Source: an uncultured SAR116 cluster alpha proteobacterium | GTDB lineage: Bacteria > Pseudomonadota > Alphaproteobacteria > Puniceispirillales > Marisalimonadaceae | Assembly (NCBI GenBank): GCA_902517275.1 | Contig: CABYBQ010000011.1 | Coordinates: forward strand, 1 to 37,996 | Reading direction: 5' to 3' | Length of the DNA stretch: 37,996 bases | In this document: piece by piece, positions 8,835 through 17,568 of the stretch | Layout of the letters: each line of letters begins with the position of its first letter | Numbering within the stretch: the stretch's first letter is position 1 | The notes under the pieces: generated by a model | What the model was told of the DNA's origin: nothing | Seen by the model: the letters and a program-made list of their open reading frames with translations, nothing else | The model's database searches: none | Position numbers and translations under genes: made by a program

Positions 8835-9563
8835 ATGAATAATAATCGTTTTATGTCAAGTTCCAATGCTCAAGCTGCCCAGATAGATTTGGGTCTTAGA
8901 TCATATATGCTTGGTGTTTATAATCATATGACAACTGCCCTAGCATTGACAGGACTAATGGCTTTAGGATTAAACTTTCTTGCTATTTCAGATGGTGCGT
9001 TAACACCAATTGGTGAGTTGTTTTTTCTAAGTCCATTAAAATGGGTTATCATGCTTGCCCCATTAGGAATGGTTTTTTATATTTCAGCAAGAATAAATAG
9101 TATCTCATCAGGAAAAGCTAGGAATTTATTCTATATATATGCTGGTCTAATGGGACTATCTTTGTCCTCATTGTTGCTTGTTTATACTGGTGCTTCAGTT
9201 GTAAGAGCCTTTTTTGTTACAGCAGCAGCTTTTGCAGCTTTATCTATATATGGATATACCACAAAAAAATCTCTTTCAGGCTTAGGATCTTTTTTAATGA
9301 TGGGTGTGTTTGGCCTTATTATTGCTCAAATAGTAAATATATTCATGGCTTCTACACAACTCGACTTTATGATTTCAATCATCGGTGTTCTAATATTTGC
9401 AGGTCTAACAGCCTATGATACACAAAAGATTAAGAATATGTATTTAGCTGGTGATAATAATGAGGCAGCAGGTAAAAAGTCTGTTTTAGGTGCTTTAACA
9501 CTATATTTAGATTTTATACTAATGTTTCAATTCCTATTAATGTTCCTTGGAAACAGAGAATAA
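8835..9563 (+). CDS. Bax inhibitor-1 / YccA family integral membrane protein
   Basis: A 242-residue inner-membrane protein with about seven predicted membrane segments from residue 30 to the C terminus. The family's TM6-TM7 signature is visible as IIGVLIFAGLTAYDTQKIK, including the conserved Asp of the YDTQ motif that is part of the proposed pH/Ca2+-sensing di-aspartyl centre of BI-1 proteins. The polar N terminus of about 25 residues is typical of alphaproteobacterial members. In bacteria these proteins are linked to FtsH regulation (YccA) or ion leak; which applies here is unknown. It has its own promoter-like site and is followed by a strong hairpin terminator, so it is probably transcribed alone. 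Confidence 0.92.
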   Translation: MNNNRFMSSSNAQAAQIDLGLRSYMLGVYNHMTTALALTGLMALGLNFLAISDGALTPIGELFFLSPLKWVIMLAPLGMVFYISARINSISSGKARNLFYIYAGLMGLSLSSLLLVYTGASVVRAFFVTAAAFAALSIYGYTTKKSLSGLGSFLMMGVFGLIIAQIVNIFMASTQLDFMISIIGVLIFAGLTAYDTQKIKNMYLAGDNNEAAGKKSVLGALTLYLDFILMFQFLLMFLGNRE

Positions 9564-9588
9564 AATATAAACAATTTTCTATATTTAC

Positions 9589-9618
9589 AAAAGCCATCTT
9601 ATGATGGCTTTTTATTTT
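9589..9618. terminator. Bidirectional rho-independent terminator
   Basis: AAAAGCCATC (9589-9598), loop TTAT, GATGGCTTTT (9603-9612), then a T-rich tail on the plus strand. On the minus strand the same hairpin is followed by TTTTG, so it can stop both the Bax-inhibitor-1 transcript and the convergent glutathione peroxidase transcript. It overlaps the stop codon of the latter. Confidence 0.88.
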
Positions 9619-10157
9619 TCATCTATTAATTTTTTAACTTCTGTTTTAATTTTTTCTGACATGGGATTTGTTGTGCTCGAATACCATGATACTAATTCAC
9701 CTTCACGATTGATTAAATATTTATAGAAATTCCATTTTGGAAAAGCTAGAAAACCAGCTTCCTCTTTTACCCATTTAAAAAAAGGATGCCCATTTTGCCC
9801 TTTAATTTTAGTTATTTCGGTTAATAAAAAACTAATACTATAATTTGTTGTACAAAACTCTTTAACTTTAGCGTTTGAAGATAATTCCTGATTACCAAAA
9901 TCATTAGAGGGTATACCTAACACTATCAAGTCAACTTCTTTATACTCGTTATGAAGTGATTCAATATCTTTATATTGATTGGTAAAACCGCAAAGTGAGG
10001 CTGTATTGACAATCAAAATTGGTTTTCCCATAAACTCTTTCAAATTTACAACCTTACCATCAATTGATATGAAACTATATTTATATGCATTAGCACTAAC
10101 TTTGTTAATCATTGAAATTCCAATTATTATTAAAAAAAATATTAATGTCTTATTCAT
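9612..10157 (-). CDS. Glutathione peroxidase, exported
   Basis: Thiol peroxidase of the GPx family, reducing hydrogen peroxide or lipid hydroperoxides with glutathione or thioredoxin. The active-site Cys is in NTASLCGFTNQY (non-selenium form), Gln in NDFGNQE, and Trp-Asn in FPKWNFYKYL, giving the complete Cys-Gln-Trp-Asn tetrad. A hydrophobic N terminus (MNKTLIFFLIIIGISMINKVSANA) looks like a signal peptide, so it should act in the periplasm. The frame stays open upstream to 10196, but that part lies inside the preceding monooxygenase gene. The ATG at 10157 overlaps that gene's stop as ATGAATAA and is the most likely start; ATG 10166 is an alternative. Translation is probably coupled to the upstream gene. 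Confidence 0.93.
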   Translation of the reverse strand: MNKTLIFFLIIIGISMINKVSANAYKYSFISIDGKVVNLKEFMGKPILIVNTASLCGFTNQYKDIESLHNEYKEVDLIVLGIPSNDFGNQELSSNAKVKEFCTTNYSISFLLTEITKIKGQNGHPFFKWVKEEAGFLAFPKWNFYKYLINREGELVSWYSSTTNPMSEKIKTEVKKLIDEK

Positions 10158-11268
10158 AATTTTCATATTTCCATATAGGATTGAGTACGTAGTCAAGAAA
10201 ATCGAGATTATCTGATTTAATACACAAGTTTCTTAAATTTCCAACTAATTTTTGAGCACTAAATACTTTACCGATCATTGAAGATTTATCAGCAATAATA
10301 CTTTTTTTGAGATATCTATCTTTAATAAAAGAATTTACAATCTCTTTAAAATTACTATTTTCAGTTAATTTTTTTCTTATAAAATCTGCATCTTCTAATA
10401 TTTGATTACCTGCTTGGGCTAAGTGTGGAGGTATAGTGAATGCTGCATCACCAAATAAGAAAACGCCATTTTTATAAATAGAAGTTTTCTCCCCACTCTT
10501 ATATGAACTTATTGTAGTAATCCAATCTAAATCATTAGGTATTAAATAATTTACAATTTTGTTGTCAATCATTGGTGGTCTAAAATTATTATCAGAAGGT
10601 ACAAAAATAAAATTGGTAGCTTTTTTCTTATTAATTACAGTTGGGTATATAACAAAATAACCTGTATGATGAAATAAAACTTGAAGAATTTTTTTTGTCA
10701 ATTGGTAGGAATTATTTTGAAAAGAAACAGCCCTATAAATTTTTTTTGAGTTTAAATTATTATTATCTGATCCCACAGTAAATCTTCTGGATATACCATT
10801 TATACCATCAGCACCTATTATATGCTTTGCTTCAAAAACTCTTCCGTTATCATCAATAACTTTATTAGTTTCATTTTCAGAAATTATATGTTGTATCTGT
10901 GAATTATACACCTTAACAGATTTATTTTTAAGAGTTAGGTTTTTGAATATCTTAATTATACTTTCTCTTTCAATAGAACCAAAATTATTTGTTTTATGTA
11001 ATAAATTGAACTGTGTTAAAAATTCCAAGTTTTGATTGGTATTCAACTTTTTAAAATAGATATTATGAAAGGGTTCAAAATATGGTTCTATTTTCTTTAG
11101 GCTTATTAGATTAGATAGCGCAAACCAACCATTGGGAGATATTTGTTGAGATCCAAAGTTTTTACCTTTACTCTCAAACAGATTGATATGATAACCTTGT
11201 TCGGCAAAAACACTTGCTAGCACCCAAGAGGCAAAACCTCCACCTATAATAGTTAAATTTTTATCCAT
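10150..11268 (-). CDS. FAD-dependent aromatic-hydroxylase-type monooxygenase
   Basis: A 372-residue flavoprotein of the p-hydroxybenzoate hydroxylase fold. The N-terminal dinucleotide loop is IIGGGFASWVLA (residues 7-18), the DG motif is HIIGADGINGISRR (about residue 150), and the C-terminal FAD-ribityl motif is GDAAFTIPPHLAQAGNQILEDA (about residue 270). The last motif resembles salicylate hydroxylase-type enzymes as much as UbiH/UbiF/COQ6, so a ubiquinone-ring hydroxylase is possible but not shown. Lysine- and asparagine-rich surface loops reflect the AT-rich genome. The stop overlaps the start of the exported glutathione peroxidase, so the two are likely co-transcribed. Substrate unknown. 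Confidence 0.85.
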   Translation of the reverse strand: MDKNLTIIGGGFASWVLASVFAEQGYHINLFESKGKNFGSQQISPNGWFALSNLISLKKIEPYFEPFHNIYFKKLNTNQNLEFLTQFNLLHKTNNFGSIERESIIKIFKNLTLKNKSVKVYNSQIQHIISENETNKVIDDNGRVFEAKHIIGADGINGISRRFTVGSDNNNLNSKKIYRAVSFQNNSYQLTKKILQVLFHHTGYFVIYPTVINKKKATNFIFVPSDNNFRPPMIDNKIVNYLIPNDLDWITTISSYKSGEKTSIYKNGVFLFGDAAFTIPPHLAQAGNQILEDADFIRKKLTENSNFKEIVNSFIKDRYLKKSIIADKSSMIGKVFSAQKLVGNLRNLCIKSDNLDFLDYVLNPIWKYENYE

Positions 11269-11481
11269 AATTTTTCTTCATTTAATTTATTCAAAAGATT
11301 ATTGAATTTAATTTAAAAAATTTAAATTAAATAGTTCTCCAAAAACATATTAGAAAATATAATATTTTACATCATTAATTTTAATTTTTTATATACCATT
11401 TTTTTAATATAATTAACTTGAAGTTTCTTTTAAAATAATAAAGATTAGTTTTACGCCTTAAAATAGATTTTGGATGATTTA

Positions 11482-13092
11482 ATGATTAATAAAGTACAAA
11501 AGCAATTAACTGACATTGGAATAAAAGATATTACTGAAATTATTTATAATCCGTCTTTTGAACATCTTTATACTGAAGAAAATTCTTTAAAGTTAAAGGG
11601 TTTTGAGAAAGTTCAAAATACTGAATTCGGGGCTGTTAATGTGATGACGGGTATTTATACTGGAAGATCTCCCAAAGATAAATATATCTTAAAAGATGAG
11701 ACCACTAAAAATAATTTATGGTGGACTTCAGAATTTTCCAAAAATGACAATAAACCAATTGATAAAGAAATATGGGATAGTCTGTATGGTATTGTTAGTA
11801 ATCAACTCTCAAATAAAAAACTTTATGTGATTGACGCATTTTGTGGAGCTAACAAAGATACTTGTTTAAGCGTGAGGTTTGTGATGGAAGTTGCATGGCA
11901 AGCTCACTTTGTTAAAAATATGTTCATAAGACCAACTGATGAAGAACTTAAAAACTTTGTACCTGATTTTCATGTTTTGAATGGATCTAAGTCAATAAAC
12001 AAAAATTTTGAAAAGCAAGGACTAAATTCAGAGACATTTATAGCTTTTAACTTAACAGCTAATATTCAAATAATTGGAGGCAGTTGGTATGGTGGTGAGA
12101 TGAAAAAAGGAATGTTTTCTGTAATGAATTACTTATTACCCCAAAAGAATATAGCTTCAATGCACTGTTCAGCAAATAAGGGTAATGACGGTTCAGTTGC
12201 ATTGTTTTTTGGTCTATCAGGTACTGGAAAAACAACTCTTTCTACTGATCCAAAAAGACAATTAATTGGTGATGATGAGCATGGTTGGGACCAAGAAGGT
12301 GTTTTTAATTTTGAAGGTGGATGTTATGCTAAAACTGTTGACTTAGATAAAGATAAAGAACCAGACATATACAAAGCAATTAGAAGAGATGCGCTTTTAG
12401 AAAACGTAAGTGTAAACAAAAATGGTATAGTAGATTACTCTGATACCTCAGTTACAGAAAATACAAGAGTTTCCTATCCTATCAATCATATAGAAAATAT
12501 TGTAAAACCAGTTTCCAAAGGACAACATGCCACCAAAATTATTTTTTTAGCTGCTGATGCATTTGGAGTTCTTCCTCCTGTGTCAATACTTTCTTATGAA
12601 CAAGCTGAATATCACTTTTTATCAGGTTTTACAGCAAAAACAGCTGGAACCGAAAGAGGGATAACCGAGCCCCAGCCAACTTTTTCAGCATGTTATGGAG
12701 CTGCTTTTTTGATGCTTCATCCTACGAAATATTCAAATGTTCTTTCAAAAAAAATGAAATCAGCAAATGCAAAAGTATTTTTAGTCAATACTGGGTGGAA
12801 TGGAAAAGGTGAAAGAATTTCATTAAAAAATACCAGAGCAATTATAGATGCTATTTTGAACAACGAACTGAATGAAGTAGAAACACACAACATCCCATTT
12901 TTCAATCTTGCAATTCCTAAAAGCGTAAATGATGTTCCATCAGATTTGTTAGACCCTAGGTCAACTTGGAGTTCCGTGGATAACTGGAACAAAAAGGCAA
13001 AGGATTTAGCAAAATTATTTATAAATAACTTCAAAAAGTTCTGTGATGACAATCATGGGAAAAAACTCGTGGATTCTGGCCCACAAATTTAA
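11482..13092 (+). CDS. pckA: Phosphoenolpyruvate carboxykinase (ATP)
   Basis: Converts oxaloacetate and ATP to PEP, CO2 and ADP, the entry step of gluconeogenesis. Both nucleotide-binding signatures are present: the P-loop [16 protein letters not shown] and kinase-2 [24 protein letters not shown]. The R-S-P-K-D substrate block ([13 protein letters not shown]) lies near residue 60. Length is typical of the ATP form; the GTP form is unrelated in sequence. A TTG at 11470 is in frame, but ATG 11482 has GGA eight to nine bases upstream and gives the better start. About 200 AT-rich bases precede it, with TATAAT at 11408-11413 as a possible -10. The gene fits use of succinyl-CoA-derived carbon from the propionate operon. 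Confidence 0.96.
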   Translation: MINKVQKQLTDIGIKDITEIIYNPSFEHLYTEENSLKLKGFEKVQNTEFGAVNVMTGIYTGRSPKDKYILKDETTKNNLWWTSEFSKNDNKPIDKEIWDSLYGIVSNQLSNKKLYVIDAFCGANKDTCLSVRFVMEVAWQAHFVKNMFIRPTDEELKNFVPDFHVLNGSKSINKNFEKQGLNSETFIAFNLTANIQIIGGSWYGGEMKKGMFSVMNYLLPQKNIASMHCSANKGNDGSVALFFGLSGTGKTTLSTDPKRQLIGDDEHGWDQEGVFNFEGGCYAKTVDLDKDKEPDIYKAIRRDALLENVSVNKNGIVDYSDTSVTENTRVSYPINHIENIVKPVSKGQHATKIIFLAADAFGVLPPVSILSYEQAEYHFLSGFTAKTAGTERGITEPQPTFSACYGAAFLMLHPTKYSNVLSKKMKSANAKVFLVNTGWNGKGERISLKNTRAIIDAILNNELNEVETHNIPFFNLAIPKSVNDVPSDLLDPRSTWSSVDNWNKKAKDLAKLFINNFKKFCDDNHGKKLVDSGPQI

Positions 13093-13133
13093 TATTATAT
13101 AGATATTTTAAACACTTAAAATTTGGAAAAAAT

Positions 13134-14255
13134 ATGAAAATTTTAATATCTATTATAGTTTTCTTAAGTGTTTTTGTATCCCACCCATTGTATGCTCAAT
13201 CTGCTTTTAAAAATAAAGGTAAGAGAGCTTCTTTAGTAGAAGTGAAAAAAGTTAAAATTTTTAATATTGCTGAAAAAACTAATACTATTGGAAGGTTAGT
13301 TGCGATTAATCCAACTATTATATCTTCAAAAATTAATCAAGAAATCCTAAAAATTCATTTTAAAATTGGTGATAATATAAAAAAAAATGACTTACTTTTC
13401 ACACTTAACTCAAAAGATATAGTTAGAGATATTAAACAAATATCTGCTGAAATAAAATATCAATTGCAAACTTTAAAATTTTTAAACAAGCAGTTATCTC
13501 TGAGGATATCAAAATTATCTAACGCAAAAAATCTTCGTAAACAAAATATTATTACTCAAGATAATTTGGATAATGTAAATATAACACTACTTCAAAATCA
13601 ACAGCAAATTGCTGAAAGAACTTATAACATAAAAAGATTAAAAATTTTATTAGAAAAAAACAAAGAAGATCTAAGTTTATCAAAAATAAAATCTCCAGTT
13701 AATGGAAATATTATAAGTATTGATGCGAAAACTGGAGCCATGACTACTAGAGGTCAAATTTTAGCATCTATAGTTGGTAATGAATCAAACGAAATAGAAA
13801 CCGATTTAAGATCAGATTTAGCATCCATAGTAAAAATTGATTCGGATGTAGAAATTATTCATAATAATTCAAGTTATTTTGGAAAAGTTAGAGGTATAGT
13901 TAATTTAGAAAATTTGAGAACTGGGACACGAAAACTAAGAATAAGTTTAAATAAAATCTTGCCAAAAAATTTGAATACTTCTGGAACGAGGTTTTCATTA
14001 TATATCCCAGTTGGTGAAAGTAAGCGTAGATTACTAATACCAAAAGATGCATTGATACCAATAGGAAAACAAAAAATTGTATACATCTTTGATAAAGGAA
14101 TGGCAAAACAAAGCTTTATCAAAACAGGAGTTTCAGTTGGAAATAAAATAGAAATATTAAAAGGTTTAAATGAGGGACAGTTAGTTGTTGTTAAAGGTAA
14201 CGAAAATTTAAGGCCAAATCAAACAATCAAAATAAAAAGAAATAAAAAGAAATAA
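13134..14255 (+). CDS. RND efflux periplasmic adaptor (membrane fusion protein)
   Basis: Periplasmic adaptor that links an inner-membrane RND pump to an outer-membrane channel. A signal peptide is evident (MKILISIIVFLSVFVSHPLYA, cleavage expected after Ala21). The family order follows: first lipoyl half with a buried hydrophobic pattern (about residues 60-95), a long helical hairpin rich in Lys/Gln/Leu (about 95-185), second lipoyl half with the typical IKSPVNGNIISIDAKTGAMTTRGQILASIV, a beta-barrel, and a membrane-proximal domain ending in VVVKGNENLRPNQ. No lipobox Cys at the cleavage site, so probably not a lipoprotein. It precedes the pump gene by 30 bases and both are surely one operon. 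No outer-membrane factor gene is nearby. Confidence 0.93.
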   Translation: MKILISIIVFLSVFVSHPLYAQSAFKNKGKRASLVEVKKVKIFNIAEKTNTIGRLVAINPTIISSKINQEILKIHFKIGDNIKKNDLLFTLNSKDIVRDIKQISAEIKYQLQTLKFLNKQLSLRISKLSNAKNLRKQNIITQDNLDNVNITLLQNQQQIAERTYNIKRLKILLEKNKEDLSLSKIKSPVNGNIISIDAKTGAMTTRGQILASIVGNESNEIETDLRSDLASIVKIDSDVEIIHNNSSYFGKVRGIVNLENLRTGTRKLRISLNKILPKNLNTSGTRFSLYIPVGESKRRLLIPKDALIPIGKQKIVYIFDKGMAKQSFIKTGVSVGNKIEILKGLNEGQLVVVKGNENLRPNQTIKIKRNKKK

Positions 14256-14285
14256 AAGTGAGAATATTAGGAATAGTATTAAATT

Positions 14286-17200
14286 ATGGATAGTATAATT
14301 AAACTTGCAATCAAGCAGCCAATTGCAGTTGCTGCTTTTGTTTTTTTAATTATAGCTTTTGGCGTAGTAGCACTCCAAAAAATACCTATTCAAATGACAC
14401 CTGACATTGACAAGCCAGTTTTACAAGTAAGGGTATCTTGGCCTGGAGCTTCTCCAGAAGATGTAGAAAGAGAAGTAGTTACAAGGCTTGAGCTAGCAGT
14501 TGCGTCTCTAACAGGAGTGGAAAATGTAGAGTCTGATAGTAGATTTGGTTCTGCTAGGGTTACGTTAAAATATTCTGTTGGTCAAGACATGGATATTTCA
14601 CTTATACAACTCTTGAGTAAAGTATCCGCAATTGATGGTTTGCCTCTCGGGTCAAAACGTCCAACTGTTAGAACATCAAATTCTGATGATAGCCCAATTG
14701 CAAGACTAGCTATGGTCAAATTACCCAACTCTAAAATTGATGATTTAGGAACTTTAGGGGATTTTGTTGAGTTTGAGATAATAGAAAAATTATCCCGTAT
14801 TGAAGGGATTTCAGAAATAACATTTCGTGGTGGACAAAAAAGAGAACTAAAAGTTGCTTTAAACACTCAAAAATTAGCTGAATATTCAATTTCTATACCA
14901 AGTGTTTTAGAGGCCTTAAAAGCAAGTTCTGCTCAAGTTACTGCAGGTGAAATAATTGAAGGAAAAAGAACTTATTCTCTAAGAGCTGAAGCGATTTCAT
15001 ATACATCTTCTACAGCTAGAAATATTATTTTAAGGTCTGAAACAGGTTTAGATGGCAGGTCAATAGATGTAAAACTTAAAGATGTTGCAAAGATTTATAT
15101 GTCTTATAAAAAGCCAACTAGTTTTAGAAGAATGAATGGACAAGATGCCATAACTTTTGCCGTTATTAGAGAGCCAAGTTCAAATGTAGTTGAAATTATT
15201 GAAAATTTGAAAGTAGAAATTGAAAAACTTAATAATGGACCTCTTGCTAAAAAAGGACTCGTCTTAAATAATGTTTATGACGAAACTGTTTATATAAATG
15301 CTGCTATTAAATTAGTTCAGCAAAATATTATTATTGGTGGGATTTTAGCAATTTGTATACTTATGCTCTTTTTAAGAAGTTTTCGTCCTACATTTATAAT
15401 TATGTTAGCCATTCCAGTCTCTGTTATAGGTACGTTTGTAGCTATTTCTTGGTTGGGTCTATCTGTAAATGTCATTTCGTTAGCAGGATTAGCTTTTGCA
15501 GTTGGAATGGTGGTTGATGCATCTATTGTTAGTCAGGAGAATATATTTAGATTGAAACAATCAGGTATAACTCCTATTAAGGCTGCATATAATGGATCAC
15601 GTCAAGTTTGGGCTCCAATACTTGGTTCGGCACTTACTACTGTTGTAGTATTTATTCCAATTTTACTCCTTGATTTACCTATTGGGCAATTATTTAGAGA
15701 TATAGGTATTGCAATTTCTGTATCAGTATTAATATCAGTTATAATTTCTGTTACATTAATACCAACAATTGCAGCTAAAATATTGAAAAATTCTGAATCA
15801 AAAGAAACTAAAAACTTTTCAATTATTTTTTTAGATACCTTTGCCTCTAAATTTTCTAAATTAATGGAAAAATATGCTTCTTACTCAGCAAGTTCTCTTA
15901 AATTTGGCCTTAGTGTTGTTTTTGGTCTAGTTTTAACTGCAGGTGTTATTATTTCATCTTTTCTTCCTCCACTTGATTATTTACCTGATGGGAACAGAAA
16001 TTTTGTTTTTGCACGCATAATGGTACCTTCTGGTTATAATAAAGAAGCAACTTTAGAAATATCGCGTGCTATGGAAAGAGCTGCTCAACCCCTTTGGGAG
16101 GCTGAAAATGACGGTCCATATGGGAAACCTAAAATTGCACGTTTTTTCTTTGTTGCTTATTCTGGAGGTGCATTCGCAGGCGCAGCTACTGATAATCCAG
16201 AAAGAGTTAAAGAAATTTTACCTGTGCTTACGAAGCCTATTAGATTACAACCAGGAGCAAGAGCCTTTGCTCAACAAGCTTCATTGTTTGGAAGGTCTGT
16301 AGGAGGTTCAAGAGTAATAAAGGTGGAAATTACAGGATTCTCTCTAGAATTAATACAACCAATTGCTCAAAAAATTATTAGGTTAATTAGAAATCAATTT
16401 CCCCCTAAGGATGGACATCAAGTTCGTTCAGTTCCTCAAATAGGAAGTGGGTCTCCCCAAGTAATAATTAAACCTATTCCGGAACAACTTGCCAATATTG
16501 GCATGACTGCCAAAGAATTTGCTCAGTCATTAGATGTTTACAATGATGGAATTAGGGTTATTGAAATACCATTTGAAGGTAGGCTTATAGAACTTATATT
16601 AACCTCTGATAAGGCTAATAATAATAAGATTGATGATATAAAAAATTTACCTTTAATTTTAAAAACAGGCGAAATAGTAAGATTATCTCAGGTTGCTGAC
16701 ATAAACTTGATCGGGGTTCCAAAGCAGATAAAAAGATTGTCTGGTAGGAGAGTGATAACTTTACAGTTACGTCCTCACGAAAGTATTTCTTTAGAAAATG
16801 CCGTATTAAAACTTCAAAATTCAGTTATAAACCCCACTATTCAAAATATTCCTGAAGGTGTATCTATAAATCTTTCTGGCGCGGCAAGCGAGTTAGAGCG
16901 AACTTGGATAGCAATGAAAAATAATGTGATGATTGCACTGTTTGTAATATTTTTATTGCTTACAGTTCTTATGAAATCTTTTGTTCTTCCACTTGTAATA
17001 ATGATAACTGTTCCAGTTGCAGGCGCAGGAGGAGTTCTAGGTTTAGTTTTTTTAAATCAATTTTCAGCTCAACCTCTGGATATGTTGACAATGTTAGGAT
17101 TTATAATTTTGGCAGGAATTGTTGTAAATAATTCTATTCTAATGGTAGAGCAAACCTTATGGCATATAAGACATGAAAGTATGATAATTTCAGAAGCTAT

Positions 17201-17453
17201 AACTGAAGCAACTAGAAACAGAATTAGGCCAATATTTATGTCTACCTTGACAAGTCTTTTTGGGTTGATCCCATTAGTTATCTTTCCTGGTTCAGGTTCC
17301 GAATTATATCGTGGGATTGGCACAGTTGTCTTTGGTGGTTTAGCGACATCTGCTATTTTGACTTTGCTAATGGTTCCTCCGTTACTTGCTATAGCTTTAA
17401 AAACTGAAAAATTGAAGCCTATTTCTGAAGTAAAAGAAGATTTATTTATATAA
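14286..17453 (+). CDS. RND-family efflux transporter, inner-membrane pump
   Basis: A 1055-residue HAE-type RND permease with two repeats, each with one membrane helix, a large periplasmic loop and a block of helices. The N terminus IKLAIKQPIAVAAFVFLIIAFG is the first helix. TM4 carries the proton-relay motif LAFAVGMVVDASIVSQENI with a single clear Asp where AcrB has two. The second-half equivalent is MLGFIILAGIVVNNSILMVEQ. SWPGASPEDVEREVVTRLE is the standard porter-domain opening. Drug versus metal or metabolite specificity cannot be told, but the GMVVD-A form and lack of a DxxE metal motif argue against a heavy-metal exporter. It pairs with the adaptor directly upstream. A plain AT-rich gap follows. 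Confidence 0.95.
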   Translation: MDSIIKLAIKQPIAVAAFVFLIIAFGVVALQKIPIQMTPDIDKPVLQVRVSWPGASPEDVEREVVTRLELAVASLTGVENVESDSRFGSARVTLKYSVGQDMDISLIQLLSKVSAIDGLPLGSKRPTVRTSNSDDSPIARLAMVKLPNSKIDDLGTLGDFVEFEIIEKLSRIEGISEITFRGGQKRELKVALNTQKLAEYSISIPSVLEALKASSAQVTAGEIIEGKRTYSLRAEAISYTSSTARNIILRSETGLDGRSIDVKLKDVAKIYMSYKKPTSFRRMNGQDAITFAVIREPSSNVVEIIENLKVEIEKLNNGPLAKKGLVLNNVYDETVYINAAIKLVQQNIIIGGILAICILMLFLRSFRPTFIIMLAIPVSVIGTFVAISWLGLSVNVISLAGLAFAVGMVVDASIVSQENIFRLKQSGITPIKAAYNGSRQVWAPILGSALTTVVVFIPILLLDLPIGQLFRDIGIAISVSVLISVIISVTLIPTIAAKILKNSESKETKNFSIIFLDTFASKFSKLMEKYASYSASSLKFGLSVVFGLVLTAGVIISSFLPPLDYLPDGNRNFVFARIMVPSGYNKEATLEISRAMERAAQPLWEAENDGPYGKPKIARFFFVAYSGGAFAGAATDNPERVKEILPVLTKPIRLQPGARAFAQQASLFGRSVGGSRVIKVEITGFSLELIQPIAQKIIRLIRNQFPPKDGHQVRSVPQIGSGSPQVIIKPIPEQLANIGMTAKEFAQSLDVYNDGIRVIEIPFEGRLIELILTSDKANNNKIDDIKNLPLILKTGEIVRLSQVADINLIGVPKQIKRLSGRRVITLQLRPHESISLENAVLKLQNSVINPTIQNIPEGVSINLSGAASELERTWIAMKNNVMIALFVIFLLLTVLMKSFVLPLVIMITVPVAGAGGVLGLVFLNQFSAQPLDMLTMLGFIILAGIVVNNSILMVEQTLWHIRHESMIISEAITEATRNRIRPIFMSTLTSLFGLIPLVIFPGSGSELYRGIGTVVFGGLATSAILTLLMVPPLLAIALKTEKLKPISEVKEDLFI

Positions 17454-17472
17454 TATAAAACAAATTATTTAG

Positions 17473-17500
17473 ATTGATTTTATTTAATTGATTTTATTTA
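17473..17500. repeat. Perfect 14-bp tandem duplication upstream of typA
   Basis: ATTGATTTTATTTA occurs twice in immediate succession (17473-17486 and 17487-17500). It lies directly before the candidate -35 of typA. Confidence 0.8.
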
Positions 17501-17532
17501 GTGACAATAGGTCTGATAAAGAGCTATATAAT
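17501..17532 (+). promoter_or_regulatory. Candidate promoter for typA
   Basis: GTGACA at 17501-17506 followed by TATATA (17525-17530, 18-base spacer), overlapping a perfect TATAAT at 17527-17532. The start codon is about 37 bases downstream. The -35 departs from TTGACA at one position. Confidence 0.45.
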
Positions 17533-17568
17533 CACATTTGTAAAACTAACGTCAAAAAATGAGATAAA

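Noticed and set aside
8827-8838. Three-codon upstream ORF (Met-Asn-Lys-stop) ending in ATGA at the Bax-inhibitor-1 start
   Set aside because: The first ATG is too close to the ribosome site (two bases) to be used well; it looks like a chance repeat of ATGAATAA.
12717-13052. 111-residue minus-strand open frame inside pckA
   Set aside because: Antisense shadow of a conserved enzyme; no start signal.
13134-17453. Heavy-metal (CusA/CzcA-type) RND exporter
   Set aside because: The pump's helix-4 motif and the adaptor lack metal-binding features; a general HAE-type pump fits better.
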